This document shows, piece by piece, positions 1-12,522 of a DNA stretch of 64,000 nt. Source of the stretch: Erwinia sp. E_sp_B01_1. Lineage in GTDB: Bacteria > Pseudomonadota > Gammaproteobacteria > Enterobacterales > Enterobacteriaceae. The notes under the pieces are model-generated. The model had not been told where the DNA came from. It saw nothing but the letters and a program-made list of their open reading frames with translations, and made no database searches. Numbering within the stretch: the first letter of the stretch is position 1; every line of letters begins with the position of its first letter. The stretch covers positions 4,278,001 to 4,342,000 of the forward strand of contig NZ_CP142208.1 of NCBI RefSeq assembly GCF_036865545.1. The letters are read 5' to 3'. The position numbers and the translations under genes are program-made.

Positions 1-173
1 AGGCAGGATTAAGTTCATCGACGCTGGCAAACGCCATGTTTCGCCCCTGGCCGAAAGGAGAATGGTTGATTGCAGAGGCGCTTAACATCCATCCTGCTGA
101 AATATGGCCAAGCCGCTACTATGATGCCACTACGAAAACGTTGATCGATCGTAAACGCTTAATCAGGCAGTAA
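1..173 (+). CDS. sfsB: SfsB/Nlp (Ner-like) DNA-binding regulator, C-terminal part
   Basis: The first 57 codons of the window (frame starting at base 3) are the end of a gene whose start lies outside. The visible residues contain GLSSSTLANA and RPWPKGEWLIAEAL, then IWPSRYYD, which match the helix-turn-helix and tail of the Ner/Nlp family; E. coli SfsB (Nlp, 92 aa) has nearly the same motif. Members are small phage-Ner-like repressors/activators implicated in maltose gene expression in E. coli. It converges on rplI and the two share a bidirectional terminator. Only the C-terminal two thirds is visible, so the start and any N-terminal oddity cannot be judged. Confidence 0.75.
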   Translation, partial: AGLSSSTLANAMFRPWPKGEWLIAEALNIHPAEIWPSRYYDATTKTLIDRKRLIRQ

Positions 174-201
174 AAGCGCCGGGATGCTGGAAAGCGGAAA
201 C

Positions 202-230
202 AAAAACGCCGGCACAAGGCCGGCGTTTTT
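202..230. terminator. bidirectional rho-independent terminator between sfsB and rplI
   Basis: A perfect 12-bp inverted repeat (202-213 and 219-230) with a 5-nt loop, A5 on the left and T5 on the right, so it reads as a U-tailed GC-rich hairpin on both strands. It sits 28 bp after the sfsB stop and 18 bp after the rplI stop. Confidence 0.85.
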
Positions 231-248
231 ATGCGGTAAAGTCAGCGA

Positions 249-713
<465 letters not shown>

Positions 714-740
714 TTAAAGTCGTTAATAGACAGCGGCCGA

Positions 741-1290
<550 letters not shown>

Positions 1291-1296
1291 GGTAAA

Positions 1297-1765
<469 letters not shown>

Positions 1766-2048
1766 TGTTTGTGCGGTCGAAAAAATTGACGCGTAATCAT
1801 ACTGGCGGGACCGGACAAACTCAAGGTAAAGTCGTGGCCGGGTGTAAATTATTTGTCAGTTTTGGGGGGAGTTCATCATGAATCAGCAATATCATTGACT
1901 TACTCTCAAAAGTGGTCAAAAAAGCAGATGTGAAATAGCAAGAATTACTAATACCTTTTAGCCCAGGGTGGACTAAACTATATCTGTTGCTTATGACAAG
2001 ACCCTGGCGTTCGCGTCAGACTGAACTACCAGATTGTGGAGATGAGTT

Positions 2049-2258
2049 ATGAAATCCATCGCAATCGCCACCTTACTAGGTCTCTTCCTTTCCACATCCG
2101 CCTTTGCCAGCACAACTGGCTGCGCGCAGCAGGTGAAAAGCTACACCAGCGAAGCGGCGAACAGTTACGTCTATATAAACCGGATTGCGTCTCCGTTAGA
2201 CAAAACCTCGCAGGACAATCCCTCAACCGTTGCAGGACAACTGTCTAAACAGTTATAG
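2049..2258 (+). CDS. small exported protein of unknown function
   Basis: 69 aa. Residues 1-20 form a clear Sec signal peptide (MK, hydrophobic core, then SAFA before Ser-Thr), leaving a mature product of about 49 residues with a single cysteine (residue 25) and many Ser, Gln and Tyr. GGAG lies about 10 nt upstream of the ATG. I do not recognise the family. It occupies a place where E. coli has small periplasmic YhcN-family genes (yjfN/yjfY), but the residues do not show the YhcN fold clearly. It converges on yjfP with 29 bp between stops. The signal peptide and ribosome-binding site make a real gene likely. Confidence 0.6.
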   Translation: MKSIAIATLLGLFLSTSAFASTTGCAQQVKSYTSEAANSYVYINRIASPLDKTSQDNPSTVAGQLSKQL

Positions 2259-2287
2259 CAGTGACGGCGTCAGGATGCCCCCGGAAC

Positions 2288-3031
2288 TTATAGATGATGT
2301 TTGAAAAATGCCGCTATTGCTGACAACGCTGGCGGAGTGATGCGATGCCCGATGCCTTTTTCGGTAATGTACGTCAACCTGGCATCGAGCTTCGCTTCAC
2401 GCATCGCCTTCTCCAGCCTGCTGCTTTCTGCAGCAGGGACCACCTCATCCGCTTCACCATGCCAGATTAGCAAAGGCCGATCGGCCATTTTTTCCAGCTG
2501 GTGACTGACATCATATTCAGCAAGGTGGGCCACTCTTTCAGCCAGTTCTTTTTTCTGCTCCGGGGTTGTAGCCACCAGCGGCGGGAACAACGTCTGCGAG
2601 AGCGACATAAAATAGCCCGAGCCCATCATGCAGGCCACGCTGGCAATGTGACTGTAGCGGGCCATCGCTCCCAGAGCCGTCATGCCACCCATTGATGCCC
2701 CCGCCACGGCAAACCGCCCCTCTTCGGTGAGGTGCCGGAGTGCAGCTTCCAGGGGCTCCACTTCGTCAATATTTCCTTTCAGAATGTCCCAGAACCGGGT
2801 GAACCGTAGCTCAGCGTCACCGTTATAACGTGAACCATGCATATCTGCATCGGGCAATACCACACGAAAACCAGCCTGCGCCAGTTCTACAGCAAAATAG
2901 GCATATACCTCTTTTGATGAGGTGAAACCATGCCAGAAAAGAATCGTGGGCAAAGGCGTATGACGTTTGCCCGCAGGCGTGGCGTGCAGGCATTCAATAC
3001 CGGCGAACATTTCTGTGGCGATTTCAATCAT
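2288..3031 (-). CDS. yjfP: YjfP-type alpha/beta-hydrolase esterase
   Basis: 247 aa, close to E. coli YjfP (249 aa), an esterase active on short-chain acyl esters. The nucleophile elbow GASMGG places Ser113; the acid is probably Asp195 in GEADEVVP and the base His229 in GIGHRITP, giving the full Ser-Asp-His triad. The oxyanion region is FWHGFTSSKE near residues 32-41. There is no signal peptide, so it is cytoplasmic. The natural substrate is not known. It is monocistronic and divergent from the chemotaxis receptor gene. Confidence 0.88.
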   Translation of the reverse strand: MIEIATEMFAGIECLHATPAGKRHTPLPTILFWHGFTSSKEVYAYFAVELAQAGFRVVLPDADMHGSRYNGDAELRFTRFWDILKGNIDEVEPLEAALRHLTEEGRFAVAGASMGGMTALGAMARYSHIASVACMMGSGYFMSLSQTLFPPLVATTPEQKKELAERVAHLAEYDVSHQLEKMADRPLLIWHGEADEVVPAAESSRLEKAMREAKLDARLTYITEKGIGHRITPPALSAIAAFFKHHL

Positions 3032-3134
3032 TAAGCCTCCCTTACACCCTGGGTACGGATCTAAAAAAATATTTTAAAATCTTTGTATTTGAGTTTATTC
3101 GCAAAATCCTTAGCCTGCTTACAAAATTAAATGT

Positions 3135-3161
3135 TAAATGTTTCACGAATGTTGCCGTTAA
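3135..3161 (+). promoter_or_regulatory. sigma-28 (FliA)-type promoter for the chemotaxis receptor
   Basis: TAAATGTT (3135-3142), exactly 11 bp, then GCCGTTAA (3154-3161). The FliA consensus is TAAAGTTT-N11-GCCGATAA: 6 of 8 and 7 of 8 bases match with ideal spacing. It lies 36 bp upstream of the receptor ATG, as expected for a flagellar class 3 gene. Confidence 0.75.
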
Positions 3162-3197
3162 CCGTTTCAAGCCCCCTAAACTTCTAACAGGCAAACC

Positions 3198-5132
3198 ATG
3201 AATCTCATCGCTTTCCGACGCTGGAGCCTTGGCGTAAAGCTCTCAGTGATCACCTCATTTAGTGTCGCTGTGCTGTTCATCATTCTTACGCTGGCGCTCA
3301 CCCAGAATGCTGCCAGACAACTCGAAACCCTGACTCAGGAAAATATGGATAACCAGGTCAGTGGCATAGGCGATATGGCCGCCATGTTTAACAGTACATT
3401 AAGTGAAGAGGTGGCTAACTACACCGCCCTTTTCCAGAGTTTCTTACCCAAGCGTTTTACGCTGGATGAGACTCAGCAAATTACCGTAGGAGCTGAACAG
3501 ACTCCCACCTTACGGGCCGGGCTGAAAACCCTCAATCTGGACCAGGTGCTGGTTGATGATTTTCAGCAGCGCACCGGCGCCATTTCTACCATCTTCGTGC
3601 GGCTGGGCGATGACTTTGTGCGTGTCTCCACCTCGTTACGCAAAGAGAATGGCGAACGGGCTATCGGTACCCGTCTTGATCACATCAGCCCGGCCTGGAA
3701 GCCAGTGCAGAAGGGCGAAATTTATCAGGGTGTGAGTATGCTGTTCGGCAAGCGCTACATCACCCAATACCAGCCTGTTAAAGATGACAGTGGCAAGGTG
3801 ATTGCCATTCTGTTTGTCGGTGTGGACATCAGCAAACAGTATGCTGAAATCCGCCAGAAAGTACTGGATAAGAAACTGGGGGAGACCGGTCACTTTGTCG
3901 TGCTGGATAAAGCGGCAGGCAAAAACCACGGTAACTTCGTGTTCCACAACACGGCAGAAGGCAAAAAGCCTCGCTGGTCAGACGCCCTGCAGCAGCAGTT
4001 AATGAGCAGCGAAGCGGGAACGGTGGAAGCTCAGGGTGAAGAGGGAGAAACGCAAATTATGACCTGGCATCAGTTGCCAGAGTGGAACTGGGTCATCCTG
4101 GGCGAAGTCAACAAAGCCAGCCTGCTGGCACCGATCAAACAAACACGTAATATGTTCCTGTTGATTGGCGCCGCGCTGGTGCTGATCTTCGCGCTGGGGT
4201 TTGTTTTCGCCACCCGCAAATGGCTGAGCAAGCCACTGCAGGAAGTGATCGAACTGGCGCAACATTATTCAGCCGGTAATCTGCAGGCTACGCTAAGCAC
4301 CCGACGTTATGATGAAGTAGGTCAGTTGATTACGGCTATCAACGGCATTGGCGATGGGCTGGAACGTATTGTCTCCCAGGTGCGTGAAGCGGCGCAGGAG
4401 ATCAGCAACGGCACGGATGCCATCGCCATCAGCAGCGAGAATATCAGCGAGCAGATTTCCCGCCAGGCCAGCAGCGTGGAAGAGACCTCAGCCAGTATGG
4501 AACAGCTGAGCGCTACGGTTGCGCAGAATGCCGCGAATGTCTCGCAGGCCCTGACGCTGGTGGATGAGGCGGCCTCTGCCGTACAGAATGGAGGGGCAAC
4601 CGTTTCCCGCTCTGTAGTGACGATGACCGATATTAAAAGTGCCTCGCAAAGCATTGCTGATATCACGCATGTCATTGAGTCCATTGCCTTCCAGACTAAC
4701 ATCCTGGCGTTGAACGCCGCCGTGGAAGCGGCACGAGCAGGCGAGCACGGTAAAGGCTTTGCCGTAGTAGCCGCAGAAGTTCGTGCTCTTGCCCAGCGCA
4801 GTGCACAGGCCGCCAAAGAAATTGATGGCCTGATCGAGAACTCGCTGAGTAAGGTGGTTCAGGGTCACGCCCTGTCTGAACAGACCCGCCAGGCAATGGA
4901 GGATATTGTTGGCCGTATCGGGCAGGTGAAGGTGCTGATGAGCGAAATCAATATCGCCTCGAAAGAGCAGTCCGCCGGCATCGGTCAGGTGAATATCGCC
5001 ATGACGCAAATCGGCCAGGCGACGCATCAGAACACCGAACTGGTCTCCACCTCAGAAGAGACAGCCCAGGAGCTGAGCCGGAAAGGCCATCATCTTACGC
5101 ATCTGGTCAGCGTATTTACGCTCAAAGGCTAA
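3198..5132 (+). CDS. methyl-accepting chemotaxis protein, Cache sensor
   Basis: 644 aa transmembrane receptor. TM1 is about residues 13-35. A periplasmic sensor of about 280 residues follows, of the Cache type ([18 protein letters not shown], then [11 protein letters not shown]). TM2 is about 317-340, then a HAMP domain ([18 protein letters not shown]) and a long signalling coiled coil. The highly conserved hairpin tip [20 protein letters not shown] is intact near residue 495. The C-terminus (SVFTLKG) has no CheR-binding NWETF pentapeptide, so this receptor probably needs help from a pentapeptide-bearing one for methylation. The ligand is unknown; Cache domains usually bind small organic acids or amino acids. 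A FliA-type promoter lies upstream. Confidence 0.93.
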   Translation: MNLIAFRRWSLGVKLSVITSFSVAVLFIILTLALTQNAARQLETLTQENMDNQVSGIGDMAAMFNSTLSEEVANYTALFQSFLPKRFTLDETQQITVGAEQTPTLRAGLKTLNLDQVLVDDFQQRTGAISTIFVRLGDDFVRVSTSLRKENGERAIGTRLDHISPAWKPVQKGEIYQGVSMLFGKRYITQYQPVKDDSGKVIAILFVGVDISKQYAEIRQKVLDKKLGETGHFVVLDKAAGKNHGNFVFHNTAEGKKPRWSDALQQQLMSSEAGTVEAQGEEGETQIMTWHQLPEWNWVILGEVNKASLLAPIKQTRNMFLLIGAALVLIFALGFVFATRKWLSKPLQEVIELAQHYSAGNLQATLSTRRYDEVGQLITAINGIGDGLERIVSQVREAAQEISNGTDAIAISSENISEQISRQASSVEETSASMEQLSATVAQNAANVSQALTLVDEAASAVQNGGATVSRSVVTMTDIKSASQSIADITHVIESIAFQTNILALNAAVEAARAGEHGKGFAVVAAEVRALAQRSAQAAKEIDGLIENSLSKVVQGHALSEQTRQAMEDIVGRIGQVKVLMSEINIASKEQSAGIGQVNIAMTQIGQATHQNTELVSTSEETAQELSRKGHHLTHLVSVFTLKG

Positions 5133-5142
5133 AAAACATGCC

Positions 5143-5169
5143 GGGATAGCTTACACTATGAGCTATCCC
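5143..5169. repeat. 9-bp inverted repeat between the receptor gene and bsmA
   Basis: GGGATAGCT (5143-5151) and AGCTATCCC (5161-5169) around a 9-nt loop. There is no U-tract, so it is a weak terminator at best. It could equally be part of the bsmA promoter region, since bsmA starts 17 bp later. Confidence 0.4.
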
Positions 5170-5186
5170 ACCACTGAGATCACTCT

Positions 5187-5513
5187 ATGAGCCGGTTACT
5201 GATTGTACTGTTTGTTACGCTGACCCTGGGCTGTAGCCAGTTGCAAACCCGGCCTGAGCCCCCTCCGCCTCCGACGTCTCAGGCCCAGGAAGTGACCCGC
5301 GCACAAAGCCTCAGCCTGACGGCCAGACTGGGGACGATCACCGTAACCGAACGCGGCTCACCCGACGATGCTGAACGCGCCATAGCGGCCAGAGCCAATG
5401 CGGCTGGTGCAACGTATTATTATATCCAGATGGTGAGTGAGACCGTTATGCCGGGCTTGTGGTATTCCTCCGCCATTCTTTATGGCCCGTCAACCGCCGG
5501 TGGCACGCAATAA
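5187..5513 (+). CDS. bsmA: BsmA/YjfO-family biofilm peroxide-resistance lipoprotein
   Basis: 108 aa with a lipoprotein signal peptide ending LTLGC (Cys16), then a proline-rich linker and a YhcN (DUF1471) domain. RGSPDDAERAIAARANAAGA (about residues 51-70) and YYYIQMVSET match E. coli BsmA (YjfO, 109 aa), a stress-induced lipoprotein affecting biofilm and peroxide resistance. Expected location is the inner leaflet of the outer membrane. The last 24 bases overlap the 3' end of the convergent aidB gene, so the two mRNAs would be complementary there. Confidence 0.8.
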   Translation: MSRLLIVLFVTLTLGCSQLQTRPEPPPPPTSQAQEVTRAQSLSLTARLGTITVTERGSPDDAERAIAARANAAGATYYYIQMVSETVMPGLWYSSAILYGPSTAGGTQ

Positions 5514-7115
5514 CAGGCGGGCCGCCACGCTTTCTGGCAGGCGGGACTGCCCCCGCCGGTCCAGCATCTGAGCACACCAGGCATCCGCCAGCCCGGGTTC
5601 CAGATGCGTCATCACCTGGACACCACTGGCTAACGCCAGGAGACCTTCACTAATCTGTCGGGCCTGAGCTTCCTGCGGTCTTCGTAATCTTAATTTAGTT
5701 TGCCGCCACAACGTGTCGAAGTGGCGGTTAACTCCTTTGACCTCGTCAAACTCAGCGGTAAGAAGATCCATCACACCAGGTTGTTTACTCAACACCCGCA
5801 GCACGTCCAGGCACATCACATTGCCGGATCCCTCCCAGATACTGTTGACCGGCATTTCACGGTAGAGGCGGGGCAGTTCGCTCTCTTCGCAATAGCCAAT
5901 TCCTCCCAGCACCTCCATCGAATCGGCCACAAAACTCACCCCTCGCCTGCATACCCCATATTTAGCGGCGGGGGTAAAAAGTCGGCTGAATATTTTCCCT
6001 TCCTCACCGCCCTGTGACCAGGCACGGGCAAGGCGCATCAGCAAGGCCGTCTGACCCTCCAGCAACAAGGCCTGAGAGCACAACATCTGCCGCATCAGCG
6101 GTTGATCTACCAGATTCTTGCCCTGCACCTGGCGCTGATGCGCATGATACAGGGCGACGGAAAACGCGCGTCGCATCATGGCGTGGCTGCCGAGCGCACA
6201 GTCGAACCGGGTATAGCCTCCCATTTTAAGGATCTGCCTGATCCCCTCGCCCTCTTCCCCCAACAGCCAGCCGCTGGCCGCGAAAAATTCCACTTCACTG
6301 CTGGCGTTGGAACGGTTTCCCAGTTTCTCTTTCAGTCTTTCAATATGCACCGCATTACGCTCGCCACCAGGCAGCAGACGCGGCAGGAAAAAGCAGGATA
6401 AACCGCCTTTTGCCTGAGCCAGAACCAGATGAGCATCGCTTTGCGGAACGGAGAAAAACCACTTATGCCCGGTGAGGTGGTAACACTCGCCGTTACCGCG
6501 CGAGGCGACAGGCTCTGCACGAGTGGTATTACTTAACACATCCGTGCCTCCCTGCTTTTCTGTCATTCCCATGCCAATCAGCAGCCCTTTCTTCAGCGGC
6601 GCTTCCTGTAAATGGGCATCATAACGATCGGACATCAGCGGCTTGAGCCACTCCTGGAAAACGGCGGGAAGGTACTGCTGTAACAGCGGGATAGCGCCGA
6701 AAGTCATCGTCACCGGGCAGAGACTTCCCACCTCAACCTGGCCATGCAAAATAAAGCGGGCAGCACGGGCGATAAAGGCCGCCTCTGGTGCATTTTGCTG
6801 CCAGGGAAGATTATGGACACGGTTGGCACACAGGCCCTGCATCAGCAAATGCCAGGCAGGATGGAAACGCACGTCGTCCAGCCGTTCTCCGCAGGGATCG
6901 TAACGTAACAGTTCGGGAGGGTAGTTGTTGGCGAGCCTGCCCAGTTCCAGCGATTCTGCACTGCCCAGTTGCTGCCCTACTGAAGCCAGTAAATCACTGT
7001 CCCAGCCGGCGCCCTCACGCTGTACGGCTTCGCGCAGAGGAGTATCCGAAAGAAACAGATTGCTGTTAGCCAGCGGAAGCGGCTGATTAAAAACGGTATG
7101 CGTTTTCCAGTCCAT
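5490..7115 (-). CDS. aidB: AidB, acyl-CoA dehydrogenase-like DNA-alkylation response flavoprotein
   Basis: 541 aa from the ATG at 7115, like E. coli AidB. This start is preferred over one 27 bp upstream because AAAAGGAT sits 7-8 nt before it and MDWKTHTVFNQPLPL aligns with the known N-terminus. FAD-binding and core motifs are present: GMGMTEKQGGTD, KWFFSVPQSDAH, LGNRSNASSEVEF, GGIGYCEESELPRLYREMPV. AidB is a tetrameric FAD protein induced by Ada that binds DNA and is thought to shield or deactivate alkylating agents; isovaleryl-CoA dehydrogenase activity is low. The final residues end at LRATGG. It overlaps the convergent bsmA by 24 bp. Confidence 0.95.
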   Translation of the reverse strand: MDWKTHTVFNQPLPLANSNLFLSDTPLREAVQREGAGWDSDLLASVGQQLGSAESLELGRLANNYPPELLRYDPCGERLDDVRFHPAWHLLMQGLCANRVHNLPWQQNAPEAAFIARAARFILHGQVEVGSLCPVTMTFGAIPLLQQYLPAVFQEWLKPLMSDRYDAHLQEAPLKKGLLIGMGMTEKQGGTDVLSNTTRAEPVASRGNGECYHLTGHKWFFSVPQSDAHLVLAQAKGGLSCFFLPRLLPGGERNAVHIERLKEKLGNRSNASSEVEFFAASGWLLGEEGEGIRQILKMGGYTRFDCALGSHAMMRRAFSVALYHAHQRQVQGKNLVDQPLMRQMLCSQALLLEGQTALLMRLARAWSQGGEEGKIFSRLFTPAAKYGVCRRGVSFVADSMEVLGGIGYCEESELPRLYREMPVNSIWEGSGNVMCLDVLRVLSKQPGVMDLLTAEFDEVKGVNRHFDTLWRQTKLRLRRPQEAQARQISEGLLALASGVQVMTHLEPGLADAWCAQMLDRRGQSRLPESVAARLLLRATGG

Positions 7116-7189
7116 AGCGGCATCCTTTTCATTAACACTCATTCAGTATGAGAGACAGAGAAGAACAGGCGAGAAATGGAGGGGAAATT

Positions 7190-7210
7190 CGGGGCGCAGG
7201 TCACGCCCCG
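7190..7210 (-). terminator. hairpin downstream of rlmB
   Basis: CGGGGCG (7190-7196) and CGCCCCG (7204-7210) with a 7-nt loop, immediately after the rlmB stop. No U-run follows on the minus strand, so termination would be inefficient or rho-assisted. Confidence 0.4.
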
Positions 7211-7216
7211 GAGAAA

Positions 7217-7954
7217 TTACTTACTGCTGCGCTGGCGTACCGCTTCGAACAGGCAGACGCCCGTTGCTACTGATACGTTCAGTGAAGAGACGCTACCTGC
7301 CATAGGAATACTGATTAGCTCATCACAATGCTCGCGGGTGAGACGGCGCATACCCTCTCCTTCCGCGCCCATCACCAGCGCCATTGGGCCGGTCATTTTG
7401 CTCTGATAAACAGTGTGGTCTGCCTCGCCTGCTGTGCCGACAATCCACACGTTGGCTTCCTGCAGCACGCGCATAGTTCTGGCGAGGTTAGTTACGGTGA
7501 TCAACGGAACATGTTCTGCCGCCCCGCTGGCCACTTTTTTGGCCGTGGCATTTAACTGTGCCGAACGATCGCGTGGCACGATAACCGCATGAACACCTGC
7601 CGCATCTGCGCTACGTAAGCAGGCGCCCAGGTTATGCGGATCGGTAATACCATCCAGGATCAGCAGGAAAGGCGAATCCAGACTGGCCAGCAGATCCGGC
7701 AGATCATTTTCCTGATACTGACGGCCAGGTTTCACCCGCGCCACAATGCCCTGGTGCACGCCGCCTTCAACCTGGCTATCCAGCCACTGACGGCTGGCTA
7801 CCTGCACCACAATGCCCTGTGCTTCCAGCTCTTTTACCAGCGGTTGCAGACGCTTGTCGTCACGCCCTTTAAGGATAAACACTTCCTGAAAGCGCTGAGG
7901 ATTGCTGTCGAGCAGCGCCTTAACAGCGTGGAGTCCAAATACAATTTCACTCAT
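7217..7954 (-). CDS. rlmB: 23S rRNA (Gm2251) 2'-O-methyltransferase RlmB
   Basis: 245 aa SPOUT-family enzyme. An N-terminal substrate-binding domain ([15 protein letters not shown]) precedes the knotted methyltransferase domain, with [32 protein letters not shown] and [17 protein letters not shown], which form the AdoMet site and trefoil knot. It methylates G2251 in the ribosomal P loop. The ATG at 7954 aligns with E. coli RlmB and lies 11 bp after the rnr stop. An in-frame TTG 15 bp upstream overlaps the rnr stop and would add MSNTS, so the start is not certain. Last gene of nsrR-rnr-rlmB. Confidence 0.96.
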   Translation of the reverse strand: MSEIVFGLHAVKALLDSNPQRFQEVFILKGRDDKRLQPLVKELEAQGIVVQVASRQWLDSQVEGGVHQGIVARVKPGRQYQENDLPDLLASLDSPFLLILDGITDPHNLGACLRSADAAGVHAVIVPRDRSAQLNATAKKVASGAAEHVPLITVTNLARTMRVLQEANVWIVGTAGEADHTVYQSKMTGPMALVMGAEGEGMRRLTREHCDELISIPMAGSVSSLNVSVATGVCLFEAVRQRSSK

Positions 7955-7965
7955 TGATGTGTTAC

Positions 7966-10473
7966 TCAAAAATTCATTTTAATGCCGGGGCAGAAGCCTT
8001 CTGCCCCAACAGGTTTAGGCTGAGGTATCAGTTTTTTCTTTGCCGCGCGACGTGACCGGGTTCCGGCCGCGATTTTACGGGTTTTATCAGAAGGTTTTCT
8101 CGGCTTCTTCTCTTTTTTCGCACCGGCTTCTTCTGCCGGGGCTGCCTGAGGTTTTGGCGCGCGGAAAGAACTGTCAGGCTCAAAGTTAGCCTTTTTACTC
8201 TGATCGCGACGGCGCTTGCCGCTGTTCTGAGAAGCGGGCTTCTTGGCGCGATCGCGTTCGGTTTTGCCTTCGCCACGAGGTTTACGGCTGCTGGAGATCA
8301 TCGCAAAATCAATCTTGCGCTCATCCATATGCACAGCGTCAACGCGAACTTCTACGGTATCGCCCAGGCGGTAGGTTTTACCGCTGGATTCGCCGATCAG
8401 ACGCTGACCCACCGCATCAAAGCGGTAATAGTCATTGTCCAGCGTGGAGACGTGTACCAGACCATCAATGAACAGATCGGTCAGGCGAACAAAGAAGCCA
8501 AAGCCGGTGACACTGGAGATAACACCGGAGAAGCTTTCTCCAACATGATCCTGCATAAAGTCACATTTCAGCCAGTCCGCAACATCACGGGTCGCTTCAT
8601 CTGCCCGACGCTCGGTCATGGAACAGTGCTGGCCCAGTTGCAGCATTTGCTGCATCTCGTAATGGTAGCCACCGGTCGGCGTAGTGGTGCCCTGCAGCGT
8701 ACCGTTCTCTTTTGCCAGCAGATACTTAATTGCGCGGTGCAGCAGCAGGTCCGGATAGCGGCGAATTGGCGAGGTGAAGTGCGCATATGACGCCAGTGCC
8801 AGACCGAAGTGGCCCCGGTTCTCCGGATCATAAACCGCCTGCTTCATGGAGCGCAGCAGCATGGTTTGCAACATTTCAGCATCAGGACGGCTGGAGATTT
8901 GCGTCAGCAATTCTGCGTAATCCAGCGGATGCGGCTTGTTACCACCGCCCAGCGTCAGGCCCAGCTCGTTCAGAACGGAGCGGAAGCTTTTGATATTTTC
9001 TTCGCCAGGACGATCGTGATCGCGGAACAGGGCCGGCTCGTTGTTTTTCTCAACATAACGAGCGGAGGCGATGTTCGCCAGGATCATGCACTCTTCAATC
9101 AGTTTGTGTGCATCGTTACGGGAAACCTGCTCAACACGCTCAATGCGGCGATCGGCGTTGAAGACAAATTTGGCTTCATCGGTTTCGAAAGAGATACCGC
9201 CGCGCTGCTCGCGAGACTTTTCCAGCACCAGATACATACGGTGCAGCTCTTCCAGGTCTTTTACCAGTGGCTGATACTGTTCACGCAGCTCCTGGTTACC
9301 CTGAAGGATGCTCCACACTTTGTTGTAAGTCAGACGCGCCCAGGAGTTCATCACCGCTTCGTAGTGCTTGTAGCCGGTCAGCTTACCGGTAGCAGAGATG
9401 GTCATCTCACAGACCATACAGAGGCGGTCTACCTGCGGGTTCAGTGAACAGAGTCCGTTAGAAAGCACCTCTGGCAGCATCGGGATAACCTGAGAGGGGA
9501 AGTAAACTGAAGTTCCACGGTTTACCGCCTCATCATCCAGCGGTGTGCCCGGACGAACGTAGTAGCTGACATCAGCAATGGCTACATACAGACGCCAGCC
9601 GCCGCCCCGTTTTCTTTCACAGAACACAGCATCATCGAAGTCGCGGGCATCTTCACCGTCAATGGTGACCAGCGGCAGATCGCGGAGATCCACACGGCCT
9701 TTTTTAGCTTCTTCCGGCACTTCTTCTTTCAGACTGGCAATCTGGCGCTCCAGTTCTGGGGACCAGGAGTGGGGGATATCATGAGTACGCAGGGCCATTT
9801 CAACGGCCATCCCTGTGCCCATATTGTCGCCCAGCACTTCCACCACTTTGCCCACGGCTTTACTGCGGCGGGTAGGACGCTGAACCAGCTCCACCACGAC
9901 CACGAAGCCCATGCGGGCACCCATCAGCTCTTCCGCCGGGATCAGAATATCGAAGCTCAGACGACTGTCGTCAGGGACCACAAAACCCACACCAGCTTCG
10001 GTAAAGTAGCGTCCGACGATCTGATTGTTACGTGGCTCAAGCACACGAACCACGCGCGCTTCACGGCGGCCTTTACGGTCAGCACCCATGGCCTGTGCCA
10101 GGATAACATCACCATGCATGCACATTTTCATCTGTTCAGCAGAGAGATAGAGATCGTCTTTACTGCCCTCAATACGCAGGAAACCGAAGCCATCACGGTG
10201 GCCGATCACCTTTCCGCGTAGCAGGTCCAGACGTTCTGGCAGGGCATAACACTGGCGGCGGGTGAAGACCAGCTGGCCATCACGCTCCATAGCGCGCAAC
10301 CGGCGGCGTAACGCCTCGGTTTGCTCTTCGCCAGAGATAGAAAGTTCGTCAGCCAGCTCTTCGCGGCTGGCAGGTTTTTCGCGTTTATCCAGGTGAGCCA
10401 GAATAAATTCGCGACTGGGAATGGGGTTGTCGTATTTCTCAGCTTCCCGTTCCTTAAAAGGATCTTTTGACAT
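7966..10473 (-). CDS. rnr: ribonuclease R
   Basis: 835 aa, a little longer than E. coli RNase R (813). The order is N-terminal HTH-like segment, two cold-shock domains ([14 protein letters not shown]), RNB catalytic domain with the acidic cluster [12 protein letters not shown] that binds Mg, an S1 domain ([15 protein letters not shown]), then a Lys/Arg-rich tail ([19 protein letters not shown] onwards). It is a processive 3'-5' exoribonuclease that degrades structured RNA and acts with SmpB-tmRNA in ribosome rescue. It starts 19 bp after nsrR and ends 11 bp before rlmB. The basic tail holds the extra length. Confidence 0.98.
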   Translation of the reverse strand: MSKDPFKEREAEKYDNPIPSREFILAHLDKREKPASREELADELSISGEEQTEALRRRLRAMERDGQLVFTRRQCYALPERLDLLRGKVIGHRDGFGFLRIEGSKDDLYLSAEQMKMCMHGDVILAQAMGADRKGRREARVVRVLEPRNNQIVGRYFTEAGVGFVVPDDSRLSFDILIPAEELMGARMGFVVVVELVQRPTRRSKAVGKVVEVLGDNMGTGMAVEMALRTHDIPHSWSPELERQIASLKEEVPEEAKKGRVDLRDLPLVTIDGEDARDFDDAVFCERKRGGGWRLYVAIADVSYYVRPGTPLDDEAVNRGTSVYFPSQVIPMLPEVLSNGLCSLNPQVDRLCMVCEMTISATGKLTGYKHYEAVMNSWARLTYNKVWSILQGNQELREQYQPLVKDLEELHRMYLVLEKSREQRGGISFETDEAKFVFNADRRIERVEQVSRNDAHKLIEECMILANIASARYVEKNNEPALFRDHDRPGEENIKSFRSVLNELGLTLGGGNKPHPLDYAELLTQISSRPDAEMLQTMLLRSMKQAVYDPENRGHFGLALASYAHFTSPIRRYPDLLLHRAIKYLLAKENGTLQGTTTPTGGYHYEMQQMLQLGQHCSMTERRADEATRDVADWLKCDFMQDHVGESFSGVISSVTGFGFFVRLTDLFIDGLVHVSTLDNDYYRFDAVGQRLIGESSGKTYRLGDTVEVRVDAVHMDERKIDFAMISSSRKPRGEGKTERDRAKKPASQNSGKRRRDQSKKANFEPDSSFRAPKPQAAPAEEAGAKKEKKPRKPSDKTRKIAAGTRSRRAAKKKLIPQPKPVGAEGFCPGIKMNF

Positions 10474-10492
10474 AGCGGTTCCTCCGTTGTCA

Positions 10493-10936
10493 TCAATTGC
10501 TTAGTGAAGGTCTTTCCACAAGCAATAATTTGTAGAGCGGATGGTTATCTTTCAGCAAATCTTCCAGCGTGTAGCCATCCAGCACGGCCAGAAAACTCTG
10601 TACCGCATCGTGCAGCGCCTTCTTCAGGCGGCAGGCTGAAGTGATGTGGCAAAAATCGGAGTGACAGTTCACCAACTGAAGCGGTTCCATATCACGTACG
10701 ACCTGACCGATCACGATTTCCCGGGCGGGTTTACCTAAGCGGATCCCGCCGTTTTTGCCGCGCACGGCAGCCACATAGCCAGCCCGACTAAGCTGATTGA
10801 TTATTTTAACCATATGATTACGTGAGACACCGTAAGCCTCTGTTACTTCGGTGATGCTGGTCTGCTGCCCTTCAGGCAATGCAGCCAGGTAAATCAACGC
10901 ACGTAAACCATAGTCGGTAAAGCTCGTTAGCTGCAC
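10493..10936 (-). CDS. nsrR: NsrR, nitric-oxide-sensing Rrf2-family repressor
   Basis: 147 aa. Winged helix-turn-helix at the N-terminus ([34 protein letters not shown]) and three conserved cysteines, Cys91, Cys96 and Cys102, in [13 protein letters not shown] that hold an Fe-S cluster. NO damages the cluster and relieves repression of hmp and other nitrosative-stress genes. It is the first gene of nsrR-rnr-rlmB, the usual enterobacterial arrangement. About 190 bp separates it from purA; I could not fix its promoter with confidence. Confidence 0.96.
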   Translation of the reverse strand: MQLTSFTDYGLRALIYLAALPEGQQTSITEVTEAYGVSRNHMVKIINQLSRAGYVAAVRGKNGGIRLGKPAREIVIGQVVRDMEPLQLVNCHSDFCHITSACRLKKALHDAVQSFLAVLDGYTLEDLLKDNHPLYKLLLVERPSLSN

Positions 10937-11097
10937 AGTTACCTCGGAAGCATGACTAACGCCAGAAGCGCTGCCGTAATCCGCTCAAAAATGAGAATGT
11001 TATCAATGATGATAAACCAGCCTCTGCAATTGAGGCCATTTATTTAAGCAAGTGTTGATAATGTGAAAAAAGGCGGGAAGCACGGGCGGGTAGAGTA

Positions 11098-11118
11098 AGG
11101 CCGGGCAATGCCCGGCCT
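11098..11118 (-). terminator. GC-rich hairpin downstream of purA
   Basis: AGGCCGGGC (11098-11106), loop AAT, GCCCGGCCT (11110-11118), 8 bp after the purA stop. On the minus strand it is followed by TTACTCT rather than a full U-run, so it is a moderate terminator. Confidence 0.55.
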
Positions 11119-11126
11119 GAGATAAC

Positions 11127-12428
<1,302 letters not shown>

Positions 12429-12490
12429 TCAAAATCACCGATTGCTTAAAAATGGATTCTACCACCGTAAAATCCGTCTTTCAGCTCTTT

Positions 12491-12506
12491 TAGCATACGA
12501 TTGCGT
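12491..12506 (-). promoter_or_regulatory. candidate PurR operator upstream of purA
   Basis: On the minus strand the 16 bases read ACGCAATCGTATGCTA. The left half equals the PurR consensus ACGCAA, the centre keeps CG, and the right half is degenerate (about 11 of 16 overall). E. coli purA is PurR-regulated, so the position fits, but the match is imperfect. Confidence 0.4.
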
Positions 12507-12522
12507 ACTTTTTTCCCGAAAT

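Noticed and set aside
10985..11010. Fur-box-like sequence upstream of nsrR (GAGAATGTTATCAATGATG)
   Set aside because: Only about 12 of 19 positions match the Fur consensus and nsrR is not known as a Fur target; probably promoter AT content.
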